The notes beneath the pieces are model-generated. The model was given only the letters and a program-made list of their open reading frames with translations, was not told the origin of the DNA and searched no databases. This document shows positions 46,999 through 54,155 of a stretch of 64,000 nt of DNA, in pieces; positions within the stretch are counted from its first letter, which is position 1, and each line of letters begins with the position of its first letter. The stretch is from the NCBI GenBank assembly GCA_001784175.1, contig MFPR01000026.1, positions 62,001 to 126,000 of the forward strand, written 5' to 3'. Source of the DNA: Candidatus Lindowbacteria bacterium RIFCSPLOWO2_12_FULL_62_27 (GTDB taxonomy: Bacteria; Lindowbacteria; 2-12-FULL-62-27). The translations under genes and the position numbers were made by a program.

Positions 46999-47087
46999 CT
47001 TAACTTATCGGCACGCACCCCTCGTAACTCATGCATGCAGAATACATGAGAATGTCAGACCGTATGGACTTGTCGGTATTCCGGAGT

Positions 47088-47115
47088 ACTGTACTATTCC
47101 CAACGCGAATGTCAA
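47088..47115 (-). promoter_or_regulatory. Candidate pil operon promoter
   Basis: On the minus strand TTGACA (47115-47110), a 16-nt spacer and TACAGT (47093-47088). Transcription would start near 47081, placing the CRP-like site about 90 nt downstream of the start. Confidence 0.4.
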
Positions 47116-47174
47116 TCAAAAAGTGCGAGAAAATTGGCGCACCCTGCGCTCCCGTGCGCACCCGGGAAAGCGGA

Positions 47175-47203
47175 TTGACAAAGCTCTTTTCTCAAACCAC
47201 AAT
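47175..47203 (+). promoter_or_regulatory. Candidate NCS1 gene promoter
   Basis: TTGACA (47175-47180), a 17-nt spacer and CACAAT (47198-47203). The start would fall near 47210, leaving a leader with AAGGAGG just before the TTG start codon. Confidence 0.45.
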
Positions 47204-47241
47204 CTCCGGCCGAACTTAAATGCTATTGAAGGAGGCACGGG

Positions 47242-49017
47242 TTGGCCCACACTCGGGAAGAACACGGGCTGGTTGAACTGACCGAACCACTGCCGCTAAA
47301 TTCGCTGACCAATGCGGACATCGCGCCGACCCCGATCGCCGCGCGCACCTGGAACTGGTGGCACATCGCGTCCCTCTGGGTCGGGCTGGCTGTCTGCATC
47401 CCCACGTACATGCTGGCGGCCGGACTGATCACGGCCGGGATGAGCTGGGGACAGGCGGTCGGCACGATCCTTCTCGGAAACGCCATCGTCCTCGTGCCCA
47501 TGATGCTCAACGCCCACGCCGGCACACGCTACGGCGTTCCTTTTCCCGTCCTCATCCGCGCGTCCTTTGGACTGTCCGGCGCGCACATCCCGTCCTTGTC
47601 CCGCGCGGTCGTCGCCTGCGGGTGGTTTGGCATCCAGACGTGGGTGGGCGGCAAGGCGATTTACGAGCTGGTCAAGCTCGTGTATCCCGACATCGCGGGC
47701 TGGGGCGAGGGGCTGCGAGCGACCTTCGGCATCAACGGCGGGGAACTTGCGTGTTTTCTCGCGTTCTGGGCCGTCCACATGTGGTTCGTCTATGCGGGGA
47801 CCGAATCGATCAAGTGGTTGGAGACGGCATCGGCGCCGATTTTGATTCTCGTCGGCGTCTGCCTCCTGGTATGGGCAGTGCAGGAAGGCGGCGGACTCGG
47901 AACGGTCCTCGACAAAAGCCACCTGTTTACGAAACCGTCGCTTGTCGCGTCCGCCCAGAACGGCGGGGTGGTCGCGGAACTCAGCGTCCTCGCGAACCCC
48001 GACGGAAGTCCCCGCGCCAGAGAAATGCGGTATGCCGGTTCTGCCGCGGATCTTGCGGAGCAGCCATGGACGCCGGTTGAATCACGGTTTTCCGCCGCCC
48101 TGCCGGTGGACGCCACGCAGATCGTCGTCGAGATTCGGGACGGCGCCGGCCACAGCGCCGTGCTCACTGCGCCGGTCCGGGCCGCCGGTCAGACCGGCGG
48201 ATCGTGGCTTCTCACCGTCTTCTTCCCGCTCCTCACCGCCATGGTCGGATACTGGGCGACGCTCAGCCTCAATATTCCCGATCTCATGCGGTACGCGCGG
48301 TCGCAGAAGGACCAGGCGGTGGGGCAGATTCTGGGACTGCCCACGACGATGACGTTTTACGCCTTTGTCGGGATCGTCGCGACCTGCGCGTCGATCATCG
48401 TGTTTCCAGAGGTCCTGGTCCCGTCGCAGGCGCCGTGGGACCCGGTCGCGCTCCTCTCGCATTTCCAGCAGCCCGTTCTGCTGGCTGTCTCGCTCTTGTC
48501 GCTCGTCATCGCCACCATCACCACCAACATCGCCGCCAACGTCGTCGCGCCGGCCAACGGCATCTCCAATCTCGCGCCGGACAAGATTTCCTACAAGGTC
48601 GGCGGATACATCACCGGCGTCATCGGCATCCTGATGATGCCGTGGAAACTTCTTGAAAATGTCGGCGCCTACATCTTCACGTGGCTCATCGGATATTCGG
48701 CCCTCATGGGCGGCATCGCCGGCGTCATGATCTGCGATTACTGGTTCCTGCGCGGCGCACGCCTCGAGGTGCGGGACCTCTACCGCCCGGACGGCGTCTA
48801 TCCCAGATGGCGCTGGCAGGGCATCGTGGCGTTTGTGCTGGGGGTGCTGCCGAACGTTCCGGGATTTCTGCATGCGGCGTCGACGCCGGGCGGCCGCGTG
48901 GCGGACCCGGGGTTTTTTGATTCGGTGTACGCCTACGCGTGGTTCGTCAGTTTCGGCCTCTCATTTATTATATACGCGGTCCTCACAACCGGAGAGCGCC
49001 GGCGCCGGACGGCCTGA
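47242..49017 (+). CDS. NCS1-family nucleobase:cation symporter with Ig-like insertion
   Basis: This 591-aa polytopic protein has NCS1 landmarks: ARTWNWWHIASLWVGLAVCIPTYML in the first helix region, GTRYGVPFPVLIRASFG, ACGWFGIQTWVGG, and TTNIAANVVAPANGISNLAP later on. Family members import cytosine, uracil, allantoin, hydantoins or thiamine with Na+ or H+. Unusually, residues of about 232-318 between helices form a beta-rich insert (SVLANPDGSPRAREMRY, VVEIRDGAGHSA) like an Fn3/Ig domain, probably on the outside. The TTG start at 47242 is chosen because AAGGAGG lies 6-7 nt upstream. It is followed 9 nt later by a HIT-family gene. The substrate is not determinable from sequence alone. Confidence 0.88.
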   Translation: MAHTREEHGLVELTEPLPLNSLTNADIAPTPIAARTWNWWHIASLWVGLAVCIPTYMLAAGLITAGMSWGQAVGTILLGNAIVLVPMMLNAHAGTRYGVPFPVLIRASFGLSGAHIPSLSRAVVACGWFGIQTWVGGKAIYELVKLVYPDIAGWGEGLRATFGINGGELACFLAFWAVHMWFVYAGTESIKWLETASAPILILVGVCLLVWAVQEGGGLGTVLDKSHLFTKPSLVASAQNGGVVAELSVLANPDGSPRAREMRYAGSAADLAEQPWTPVESRFSAALPVDATQIVVEIRDGAGHSAVLTAPVRAAGQTGGSWLLTVFFPLLTAMVGYWATLSLNIPDLMRYARSQKDQAVGQILGLPTTMTFYAFVGIVATCASIIVFPEVLVPSQAPWDPVALLSHFQQPVLLAVSLLSLVIATITTNIAANVVAPANGISNLAPDKISYKVGGYITGVIGILMMPWKLLENVGAYIFTWLIGYSALMGGIAGVMICDYWFLRGARLEVRDLYRPDGVYPRWRWQGIVAFVLGVLPNVPGFLHAASTPGGRVADPGFFDSVYAYAWFVSFGLSFIIYAVLTTGERRRRTA

Positions 49018-49026
49018 AGAGATACC

Positions 49027-49380
49027 GTGAGTTCCAAGCCCGACTGCCTGTTTTGCAGGATGGTCCGCGGTGAGATCGCGCCGAAGAAACTGTACGAGGA
49101 CGATCGCGTCCTCGCCTTTCATGACATCAGCCCGCAGGCGCCCGTCCATTTTCTCGTCATTCCCAAGTCTCACATCCCCACCACCAACGACGTGACGAAG
49201 GAAAATGCCGACGTTCTCTCGCATCTCTTTGCCGTCATTCCCAAACTCGCGAAAGAACAGGGCATCGACCAGGACGGGTACCGGCTTGTCATCAACTGCA
49301 ACCGCAACGCGCTCCAGACCGTCTTTCACATCCACGTCCACGTCCTCGGCGGCCGCGCCTTCTTGTGGCCCCCGGGCTGA
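49027..49380 (+). CDS. HIT-family nucleotide hydrolase (HINT type)
   Basis: This 117-aa cytosolic protein starts at a GTG 9 nt after the NCS1 gene. It has the N-terminal CLFCRMVRGEIAPKKLYEDD typical of HINT proteins, AFHDISPQAPVHFLVIPKSH, and the histidine triad FHIHVHVLGG near residue 104. HINT enzymes hydrolyse adenosine or purine nucleoside phosphoramidates. The length is standard. Its last 55 nt overlap the 3' end of the convergent pabB gene, so the two tails constrain each other. Confidence 0.95.
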   Translation: MSSKPDCLFCRMVRGEIAPKKLYEDDRVLAFHDISPQAPVHFLVIPKSHIPTTNDVTKENADVLSHLFAVIPKLAKEQGIDQDGYRLVINCNRNALQTVFHIHVHVLGGRAFLWPPG

Positions 49381-50516
49381 CGGGCCGTTCGCAGACCTTC
49401 CATGAATCGGCCCGCCTTCAGGAGAGATTCCTCGTACTCTTTTCGCGGATCTGAATAGACCGTGATTCCGCCGCCGGCGGTGTAGCGCAGGCGCCGGCCG
49501 CGCAAGAGCGCCGTCCGGATCGTCACCGCAAACTCCATCCGGTCCCGGCCCACCCAGCCGGCCGCGCCGAACGATTCCGCGCGGTCGAAGGGCTCGATCC
49601 GGTCGATGATCTCGCAGGCCGCGATCTTCGGCGCGCCCGTCACCGATCCGGACGGAAACAGCGCCGCGATGATCTCGGGCAGGCCCGCGCGCCCCTTCAG
49701 CCGCCCGCGCACCCGGGAAAACAGATGCCGCAGGTACGGCAGGCGCATCTCCTTCGGCCCATCGGCGTGGATGCTTCCCGGCGCGCAGATTTTTCCGAGA
49801 TCGTTTCGAAACAGGTCCGTGATCATCAACAGCTCCGCGCGATCCTTGGCGCTCCGCAATAGGCCGCGATCCGCCGGCCCCGCCGTGCCTTTGATCGGCT
49901 CCGTCACGATCGATCCGGCGCGCACGGAAAAAAACAGTTCGGGCGAAAACGACAGGATCGTTCCGCCGGGCGTTCGCTCGAAAAATCCGTAGGCCGGACG
50001 CATGGCCCGGCACAGCCGCGCAAAAAGCGCCACCTCGTCCGGCGCGCGCTCAAACGCCCAGACCCATCGCTGGGACAGGTTGACCTCGAAGACGTTGCCG
50101 CGTCTCAGTTCCTCCTGGGCGGCCAGAATTTTCCGGGCATACGAAGCACGCGTGTCCGTCCGCGACGCCGGCTGGCTTGCCGGAATCCGGCCGGGCCCGT
50201 CGCCCGCGCGTAGAGGGCGCTCCACCCGGATGGCGCCGGCGCGGCGGAACATCAGATACGGAACGCCCCGGCCGTTCGACCGTGGCCTTCCCGTCAGGAT
50301 CGCCGGCCCCAGATCGTAACTGAGATGCCCGAACCATCCCGGCCCCCAGCTTCCGCGCGCGGGCGCCAGGGTCCGCCGGTCGGCCTCGATTTTCTCGAGA
50401 CAGACCATCGCGTCCTCTGTCGTCCACGCCACCATCTCGCGGTCGATGTCGACAGGCACGATCCGTACGCGCCGCCGTCCCGACCAGCGCTCAAACAAAA
50501 CGCTCTGTTCGATCAT
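49326..50516 (-). CDS. pabB: Aminodeoxychorismate synthase component I
   Basis: This 396-aa cytosolic enzyme converts chorismate with ammonia to 4-amino-4-deoxychorismate for folate synthesis. Chorismate-binding motifs are clear: FEVNLSQRW, SPELFF, EPIKGTAG near residue 225, LMITDLFRNDLGKIC and PSGSVTGAPKIAACEIID. The Lys in PIKGT is the residue that separates aminodeoxychorismate synthases from anthranilate synthases (PIAGT). The start at 50516 follows GGGGGAG. The last 18 residues are coded opposite the HIT gene and are probably unstructured. No glutamine amidotransferase partner (PabA) is in the window. Confidence 0.92.
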   Translation of the reverse strand: MIEQSVLFERWSGRRRVRIVPVDIDREMVAWTTEDAMVCLEKIEADRRTLAPARGSWGPGWFGHLSYDLGPAILTGRPRSNGRGVPYLMFRRAGAIRVERPLRAGDGPGRIPASQPASRTDTRASYARKILAAQEELRRGNVFEVNLSQRWVWAFERAPDEVALFARLCRAMRPAYGFFERTPGGTILSFSPELFFSVRAGSIVTEPIKGTAGPADRGLLRSAKDRAELLMITDLFRNDLGKICAPGSIHADGPKEMRLPYLRHLFSRVRGRLKGRAGLPEIIAALFPSGSVTGAPKIAACEIIDRIEPFDRAESFGAAGWVGRDRMEFAVTIRTALLRGRRLRYTAGGGITVYSDPRKEYEESLLKAGRFMEGLRTARQPGGHKKARPPRTWTWM

Positions 50517-50537
50517 GCTGCTCCCCCGCAGGCTTCC

Positions 50538-50567
50538 TTGACCTCGCCCGGCGGATGATACTACACT
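50538..50567 (+). promoter_or_regulatory. Sigma70-like promoter of the PilT-type gene, probably leaderless
   Basis: TTGACC (50538-50543), an 18-nt spacer and TACACT (50562-50567) end 8 nt before the ATG at 50576. No ribosome binding site lies between. Confidence 0.5.
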
Positions 50568-50575
50568 GGGCGATT

Positions 50576-51676
50576 ATGTCGACAACCTATCACGTCAACG
50601 ATTTTTTGAAGATGATGGTCGACAACGGCGCGTCCGACCTCATCCTCAAGACGGGCTCCGCGCCCGCGATGCGCATCAACCGGGCGCTGGTGAAAATTGA
50701 AATGGAGCCGCTGTCGCCCGACGCCATGGAGAAACTCTGCCTGAACATTACCGACTGGGACAAGGTCTCCAAGGTGAAGGCCGGCGAGGAACAGGACATG
50801 GCCTACAGCCTCGCCGGGGCCGGCCGGTTTCGCGTCAATATGTTCCGCCAGCGCGGGTCGCTCGGCATGGTGTTCCGGCACATCAAGGGCTATATCCCGA
50901 ACTTCGAGGAACTGATGCTGCCGCAGGTCATGTTCAACCTCTGCAATTTCCAGTACGGCATTTTCCTCGTGACCGGCACGACCGGCAGCGGCAAATCGAC
51001 GACGCTGGCCGCCATGGTCGATTACATCAACACCAGCATGGCCAAACACATCGTCACGATCGAGGACCCGATCGAGTACCTGCACAAGGACAAAATGAGC
51101 GTCGTCACCCAGCGCGAGATCGGGCTGGACACGATCAACTACGGGGCGGCCCTCAAATTCGTGCTCCGGCAGAACCCCGACATCATCCTCGTCGGGGAAA
51201 TGCGCGACAAGGAAACTGTCGACACGGCCTTCGCCGCCGCCGAAACCGGACACCTCGTCTTCTCCACCCTCCACACCGCCAACGCGCCGCAGACGATCGA
51301 ACGCATCCTTGAGTTTTATCAGGAGGTGGAGAAGGAGCGGATGCGAACGCTGATGTCCGAGTTTCTGGTCGCGGTCGTGTCCCAGAGGCTCGTGCCGAAG
51401 GCCGACGGCAAGGGCATGGTGCCGAACGTCGAGATCATGATTCAGACGCCGATCATCAAGAAACTCATCATCGACAACCGCGTCCCCAAACTCAAATCCG
51501 CCATCCACCAGGGTCGCCAGGAGGGACTGCAGACCTTCGACCAGTCCCTCGTCGATCTCTTCAACGCCGGCCTTATCTCCAACGACGAGGCCCGCATCCG
51601 CGCATCCAAACCCGCCGCATGGGAGCTGTACCTCAAAGGACACTTTCCGGACATCGACACGGGTATTCTGGGTTAG
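50576..51676 (+). CDS. PilT/PilU-type pilus retraction ATPase
   Basis: This 366-aa cytosolic hexameric ATPase powers pilus retraction. It has an N-terminal PAS-like domain (DFLKMMVDNGASDLILKTGS), Walker A (GTTGSGKSTT near residue 140), the Asp box (TIEDPIEYLH), Walker B (NPDIILVGEMRDKET) and the His box (AAETGHLVFSTLHTANA). The C-terminal EGLQTFDQSLVDLFNAG is typical; PilU rather than PilT is possible given VSQRLVPKADGKG and the longer tail. The ATG at 50576 is preferred over one at 50555 because of promoter spacing and the family N-terminus. It is followed after 11 nt by the radical SAM gene. Retraction pulls DNA through the secretin in transformable bacteria. Confidence 0.95.
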   Translation: MSTTYHVNDFLKMMVDNGASDLILKTGSAPAMRINRALVKIEMEPLSPDAMEKLCLNITDWDKVSKVKAGEEQDMAYSLAGAGRFRVNMFRQRGSLGMVFRHIKGYIPNFEELMLPQVMFNLCNFQYGIFLVTGTTGSGKSTTLAAMVDYINTSMAKHIVTIEDPIEYLHKDKMSVVTQREIGLDTINYGAALKFVLRQNPDIILVGEMRDKETVDTAFAAAETGHLVFSTLHTANAPQTIERILEFYQEVEKERMRTLMSEFLVAVVSQRLVPKADGKGMVPNVEIMIQTPIIKKLIIDNRVPKLKSAIHQGRQEGLQTFDQSLVDLFNAGLISNDEARIRASKPAAWELYLKGHFPDIDTGILG

Positions 51677-51687
51677 TCGGGAATTTG

Positions 51688-53301
51688 ATGAAACCGTGGT
51701 CCTCGGATTTCGCCGATTCTCCCGCCACGCTCAAGAACGTTCGGCCGCGCGAAAAACGCCCCCGCCTCCTCTCGGACGAAATTTATCTGCCTCCGGCGCC
51801 GTACGACCCGCATCACGGCTCGGCGCGGATTCTCCTCGTTTATCCGAACACCTATCATGTCGGCATGTCGAATCTGGGGTTTCTGTATCTCTACCGCCTC
51901 ATGAACGAAAATCCGGGCCTTGCGGTCGAACGGGCTTTTTTTGAAGACGGCCTTTCGCGCCGCAGTTTCGAAACGGCGTCGGATGTCGGCAAGTTCGACG
52001 CGATCCTCTTCACGCTGCCCTTTGAAATGGACGCGCTGAACATCGTGCGGTTCCTGCTGGAAAACGGCATTCCGCCGGCGATGGCGGATCGCGCCGGCGG
52101 GCGCTGGCCGCTGATCGGCGTGGGCGGCGCGGCGCCGACGTTGAACCCGAGGTTCCTCTTGCCATTCTGCGATTTCGTGTTCGCCGGCGACGTGGAGCCG
52201 GCCTTCGACCGGCTGGTGTCCGCCCTCGCCGGAATCCGCGCCGGATCGCCGGAGACGTTCATGCAGGAAATCGAAACCCTCCCGGGCGTGGTCACGTCGA
52301 GGATCGCCGAATCCGGGCGGCGGGTCCGCAAGCCGGAGATCACAGCGCCTCGCGGATGCTTCAACACGGTCGCGACGCCGAACACCGAATTTGCGCGCAG
52401 CCTCCTCGTCGAAATCGAGCGTGGATGCCCCTTCAAATGCCGGTTCTGTACCGTCGGCTACGAGCGCAAAAAAATCGTGGAACTTCCGCCCGACCGCATC
52501 GGCGAACTCGTCCGGCAGGCCGAAACGCATGGCCTGCGGTTCGGGATGGTCGGATCGGCCCTTCTGTCCGCGCGCATCTGGAAGACTGACCGGCAGGTGT
52601 GGGACGAGTCGGCGGTTGATTTTTCATTCGCGTCTTTGCGGGCCGACAAACTCAATGCGCAAAATCTCAAGTCCCTCGCAAAATTCCAGCGCTCCATCAC
52701 GCTGGCGCCGGAGGTCGGCACGATGCGCATGATGAAACTTATCAATAAACGCATGAACCTGGACGCGGCCCGCGAACGGCTTTCGATGGCGCGCGCCGAG
52801 GGCGTCCGCCAGGTCAAATTGTATTTCATCTACGGATTTCCATTTGAACTCGACGCCGACGTCGAAGGCATCGTCGATTTTTGCGCATCGGCCGTCCGGA
52901 CGGGCCTCCGGGTCCGGGCGAGCCTCAATCCCTTCATCCCCAAACCCCAAACGCCCCTCCAGTGGTTCCCCATGCAGCCCCTCCGGTCGCTCAAGGCGAA
53001 GTTCCGGTTTCTCCAGTCGCGCCTCCGCGCCGCCGGCGTGAGGGACGTGTCGGGATACAGCCCGCGCGAAGCGGTCCTCCAGGCATTCCTCATGTTCGCT
53101 GGCGAATCCGCCGCGCCCGACATCCTCGCGATGGCGCAAGGCGCCGGCCCGGCGGTCGATCGGCTCGATCGTGCGTGCGCTCTCAAATCGGCGGACGAGA
53201 ATTTCCCATGGGACATTCTAGAAACCACCATCCCGCGCTCAGAACTCTGGCGGGAGGCGTGTGAGATCGGTTTTCATCCCCCCTTGAAAAGGGGGGACTG
53301 A
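51688..53301 (+). CDS. B12-binding-domain radical SAM protein
   Basis: This 537-aa protein has an N-terminal cobalamin-binding-like domain (ILLVYPNTYHVGMSNLGFLY) and a radical SAM core with the 4Fe-4S motif CPFKCRFC near residue 250, followed by TVGYERKKIVELPPDRI. It resembles the family of uncharacterised fused radical SAM proteins often found near tRNA or ribosome modification genes; the true substrate is unknown. The start at 51688 gives MKPWSSDF; an upstream ATG lies inside the ATPase gene. The last eight residues (PPLKRGD region) are coded by a dispersed palindromic repeat at 53275-53309, so the repeat insertion has probably replaced the native C-terminus. Confidence 0.85.
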   Translation: MKPWSSDFADSPATLKNVRPREKRPRLLSDEIYLPPAPYDPHHGSARILLVYPNTYHVGMSNLGFLYLYRLMNENPGLAVERAFFEDGLSRRSFETASDVGKFDAILFTLPFEMDALNIVRFLLENGIPPAMADRAGGRWPLIGVGGAAPTLNPRFLLPFCDFVFAGDVEPAFDRLVSALAGIRAGSPETFMQEIETLPGVVTSRIAESGRRVRKPEITAPRGCFNTVATPNTEFARSLLVEIERGCPFKCRFCTVGYERKKIVELPPDRIGELVRQAETHGLRFGMVGSALLSARIWKTDRQVWDESAVDFSFASLRADKLNAQNLKSLAKFQRSITLAPEVGTMRMMKLINKRMNLDAARERLSMARAEGVRQVKLYFIYGFPFELDADVEGIVDFCASAVRTGLRVRASLNPFIPKPQTPLQWFPMQPLRSLKAKFRFLQSRLRAAGVRDVSGYSPREAVLQAFLMFAGESAAPDILAMAQGAGPAVDRLDRACALKSADENFPWDILETTIPRSELWREACEIGFHPPLKRGD

Positions 53302-53309
53302 GGGGGGTT
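53275..53309. repeat. 35-bp G/C-run palindromic repeat, copy 2
   Basis: The core CCCCCC-TT-GAA-AA-GGGGGG (53278-53296) forms an 8-bp stem. The 35-bp unit matches copy 1 (5041-5075, opposite orientation) at 33 of 35 positions. It overlaps the end of the radical SAM gene and may help terminate it. Confidence 0.8.
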
Positions 53310-53449
53310 TCCGTATTTCACCGAACTTCTTTCACCCGGCTTGAGGATAGAAGTGTCATGAGGCGTATTGTTGCGCATGAACGCCGTCCTGAGCGGACGT
53401 GACCGAGTTTCTGGGTGCCGAAACCGCGCTTGCTCCGATAGGTCGAGAA

Positions 53450-53758
53450 TTATAGGATTGACAGGATATCTCTAGACCCGTGAAGAATTCGCCGTATTCT
53501 AACAGTGTGTTTCTGGACAACGTAAAAAACCAAATATTTTCCTATAACCAGGACTCGATATCCTTTTCTTTTGAGATAGGTATCTTTGGGTAGATGGCCA
53601 ATCAGAGGATGGACGGAGAGATTCTTTATTTTTAGATGTATTTTATCCATGTATTTCATTGCTCGTTCTTTACTATCGAGTGCGATATAGGCCGCGATTT
53701 CAAAGATGTCGCGCCTGGCGGCAGGTAGAAGAGCGATTCGGTACGGTTTAGAGACCAA
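53450..53758 (-). CDS. ParE/RelE-family toxin
   Basis: This 102-aa basic protein has the ParE/RelE fold pattern: PYRIALLPAARRDIFEIAAYIA at the start, a helix pair (KERAMKYMDKIHLKIKNLSV), then LVIGKYLVFYVVQKHTVRIRRILHGSRD. Toxins of this group poison gyrase or cut mRNA on ribosomes; the choice cannot be made here. It overlaps the antitoxin gene by 11 nt, as usual. This gene and its partner are visibly AT-richer than everything around them, which suggests recent transfer. Confidence 0.9.
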   Translation of the reverse strand: MVSKPYRIALLPAARRDIFEIAAYIALDSKERAMKYMDKIHLKIKNLSVHPLIGHLPKDTYLKRKGYRVLVIGKYLVFYVVQKHTVRIRRILHGSRDILSIL

Positions 53759-54014
53759 GGTGCTTTTTTACATCCTTTATAACGTCGTCGAGTTCGTAGG
53801 TCGGTGCGCCGGCCGCATCCTCCGCCTCAGCGACCGCGAGTTTTTCGTATAGTTCCATTTTTGTGGTGATTTTTCTATAGTGGTCATAGCTCATTACCAC
53901 CATATTGCTTTCGCCGTTTTTGGTGATGATCACGGGTTCGTCTTTTTTGTGGACAAGCGTTGAGATATCTTTAAATCTGTTTCTTAGATCGGATATTGGT
54001 TTGACCGTGGCCAT
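53748..54014 (-). CDS. Phd/YefM-family antitoxin
   Basis: This 88-aa protein has the Phd/YefM N-terminal DNA-binding fold (MATVKPISDLRNRFKDISTL, EPVIITKNGESNMVVMSYDHY) and an acidic C-terminal tail that would wrap the toxin (AEAEDAAGAPTYELDDVIKD). AGGAGG lies 6 nt before the ATG. It probably represses its own promoter through the palindrome at 54049-54064. Confidence 0.92.
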   Translation of the reverse strand: MATVKPISDLRNRFKDISTLVHKKDEPVIITKNGESNMVVMSYDHYRKITTKMELYEKLAVAEAEDAAGAPTYELDDVIKDVKKHLGL

Positions 54015-54044
54015 GTCCGCCTCCTATTTTTGTTGTTATTAGAT

Positions 54045-54064
54045 ATTATATCACAATTATGATA
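54045..54064 (-). promoter_or_regulatory. Toxin-antitoxin promoter and operator
   Basis: On the minus strand an extended -10 box TG-A-TATAAT (TATAAT at 54050-54045) overlaps the inverted repeat TATCA-TAATTG-TGATA (54064-54049). This is a natural site for autoregulation by the Phd-type antitoxin. Confidence 0.6.
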
Positions 54065-54119
54065 AAATCAAATTCGTATCATGGTCTGCGGTCTGCGTCT
54101 GCGGCGTCATTCCGCAACA

Positions 54120-54149
54120 TTGTAACGCGGGGACAGATCAAGGTATAGA
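54120..54149 (+). promoter_or_regulatory. Candidate promoter of the TPR-HhH gene
   Basis: TTGTAA (54120-54125), an 18-nt spacer and TATAGA (54144-54149) end 6 nt before the ATG at 54156, the same short-leader layout as other promoters here. Confidence 0.4.
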
Positions 54150-54155
54150 GGGGGC

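Larger units (their letters stand above)
46883..47241. other. Divergent control region between pil operon and NCS1 gene
   Basis: This 359-nt stretch has no plausible gene and is more AT-rich than the surrounding coding sequence. It holds one candidate promoter in each direction, a perfect CRP-type palindrome, a hairpin (GGGCCC-CCCTT-GGGCCC, near 46913-46929) in the pil leader and small palindromes around CATGCATG (47031-47038). The pil leader would be about 200 nt long. Confidence 0.6.

Noticed and set aside
47134-47150. Possible sigma54 promoter (GG-N10-GC spacing in TGGCGCACCCTGCGCT)
   Set aside because: Only the GG and GC dinucleotides fit; the TTGC part is absent, and a better TTGACA promoter lies 40 nt downstream.
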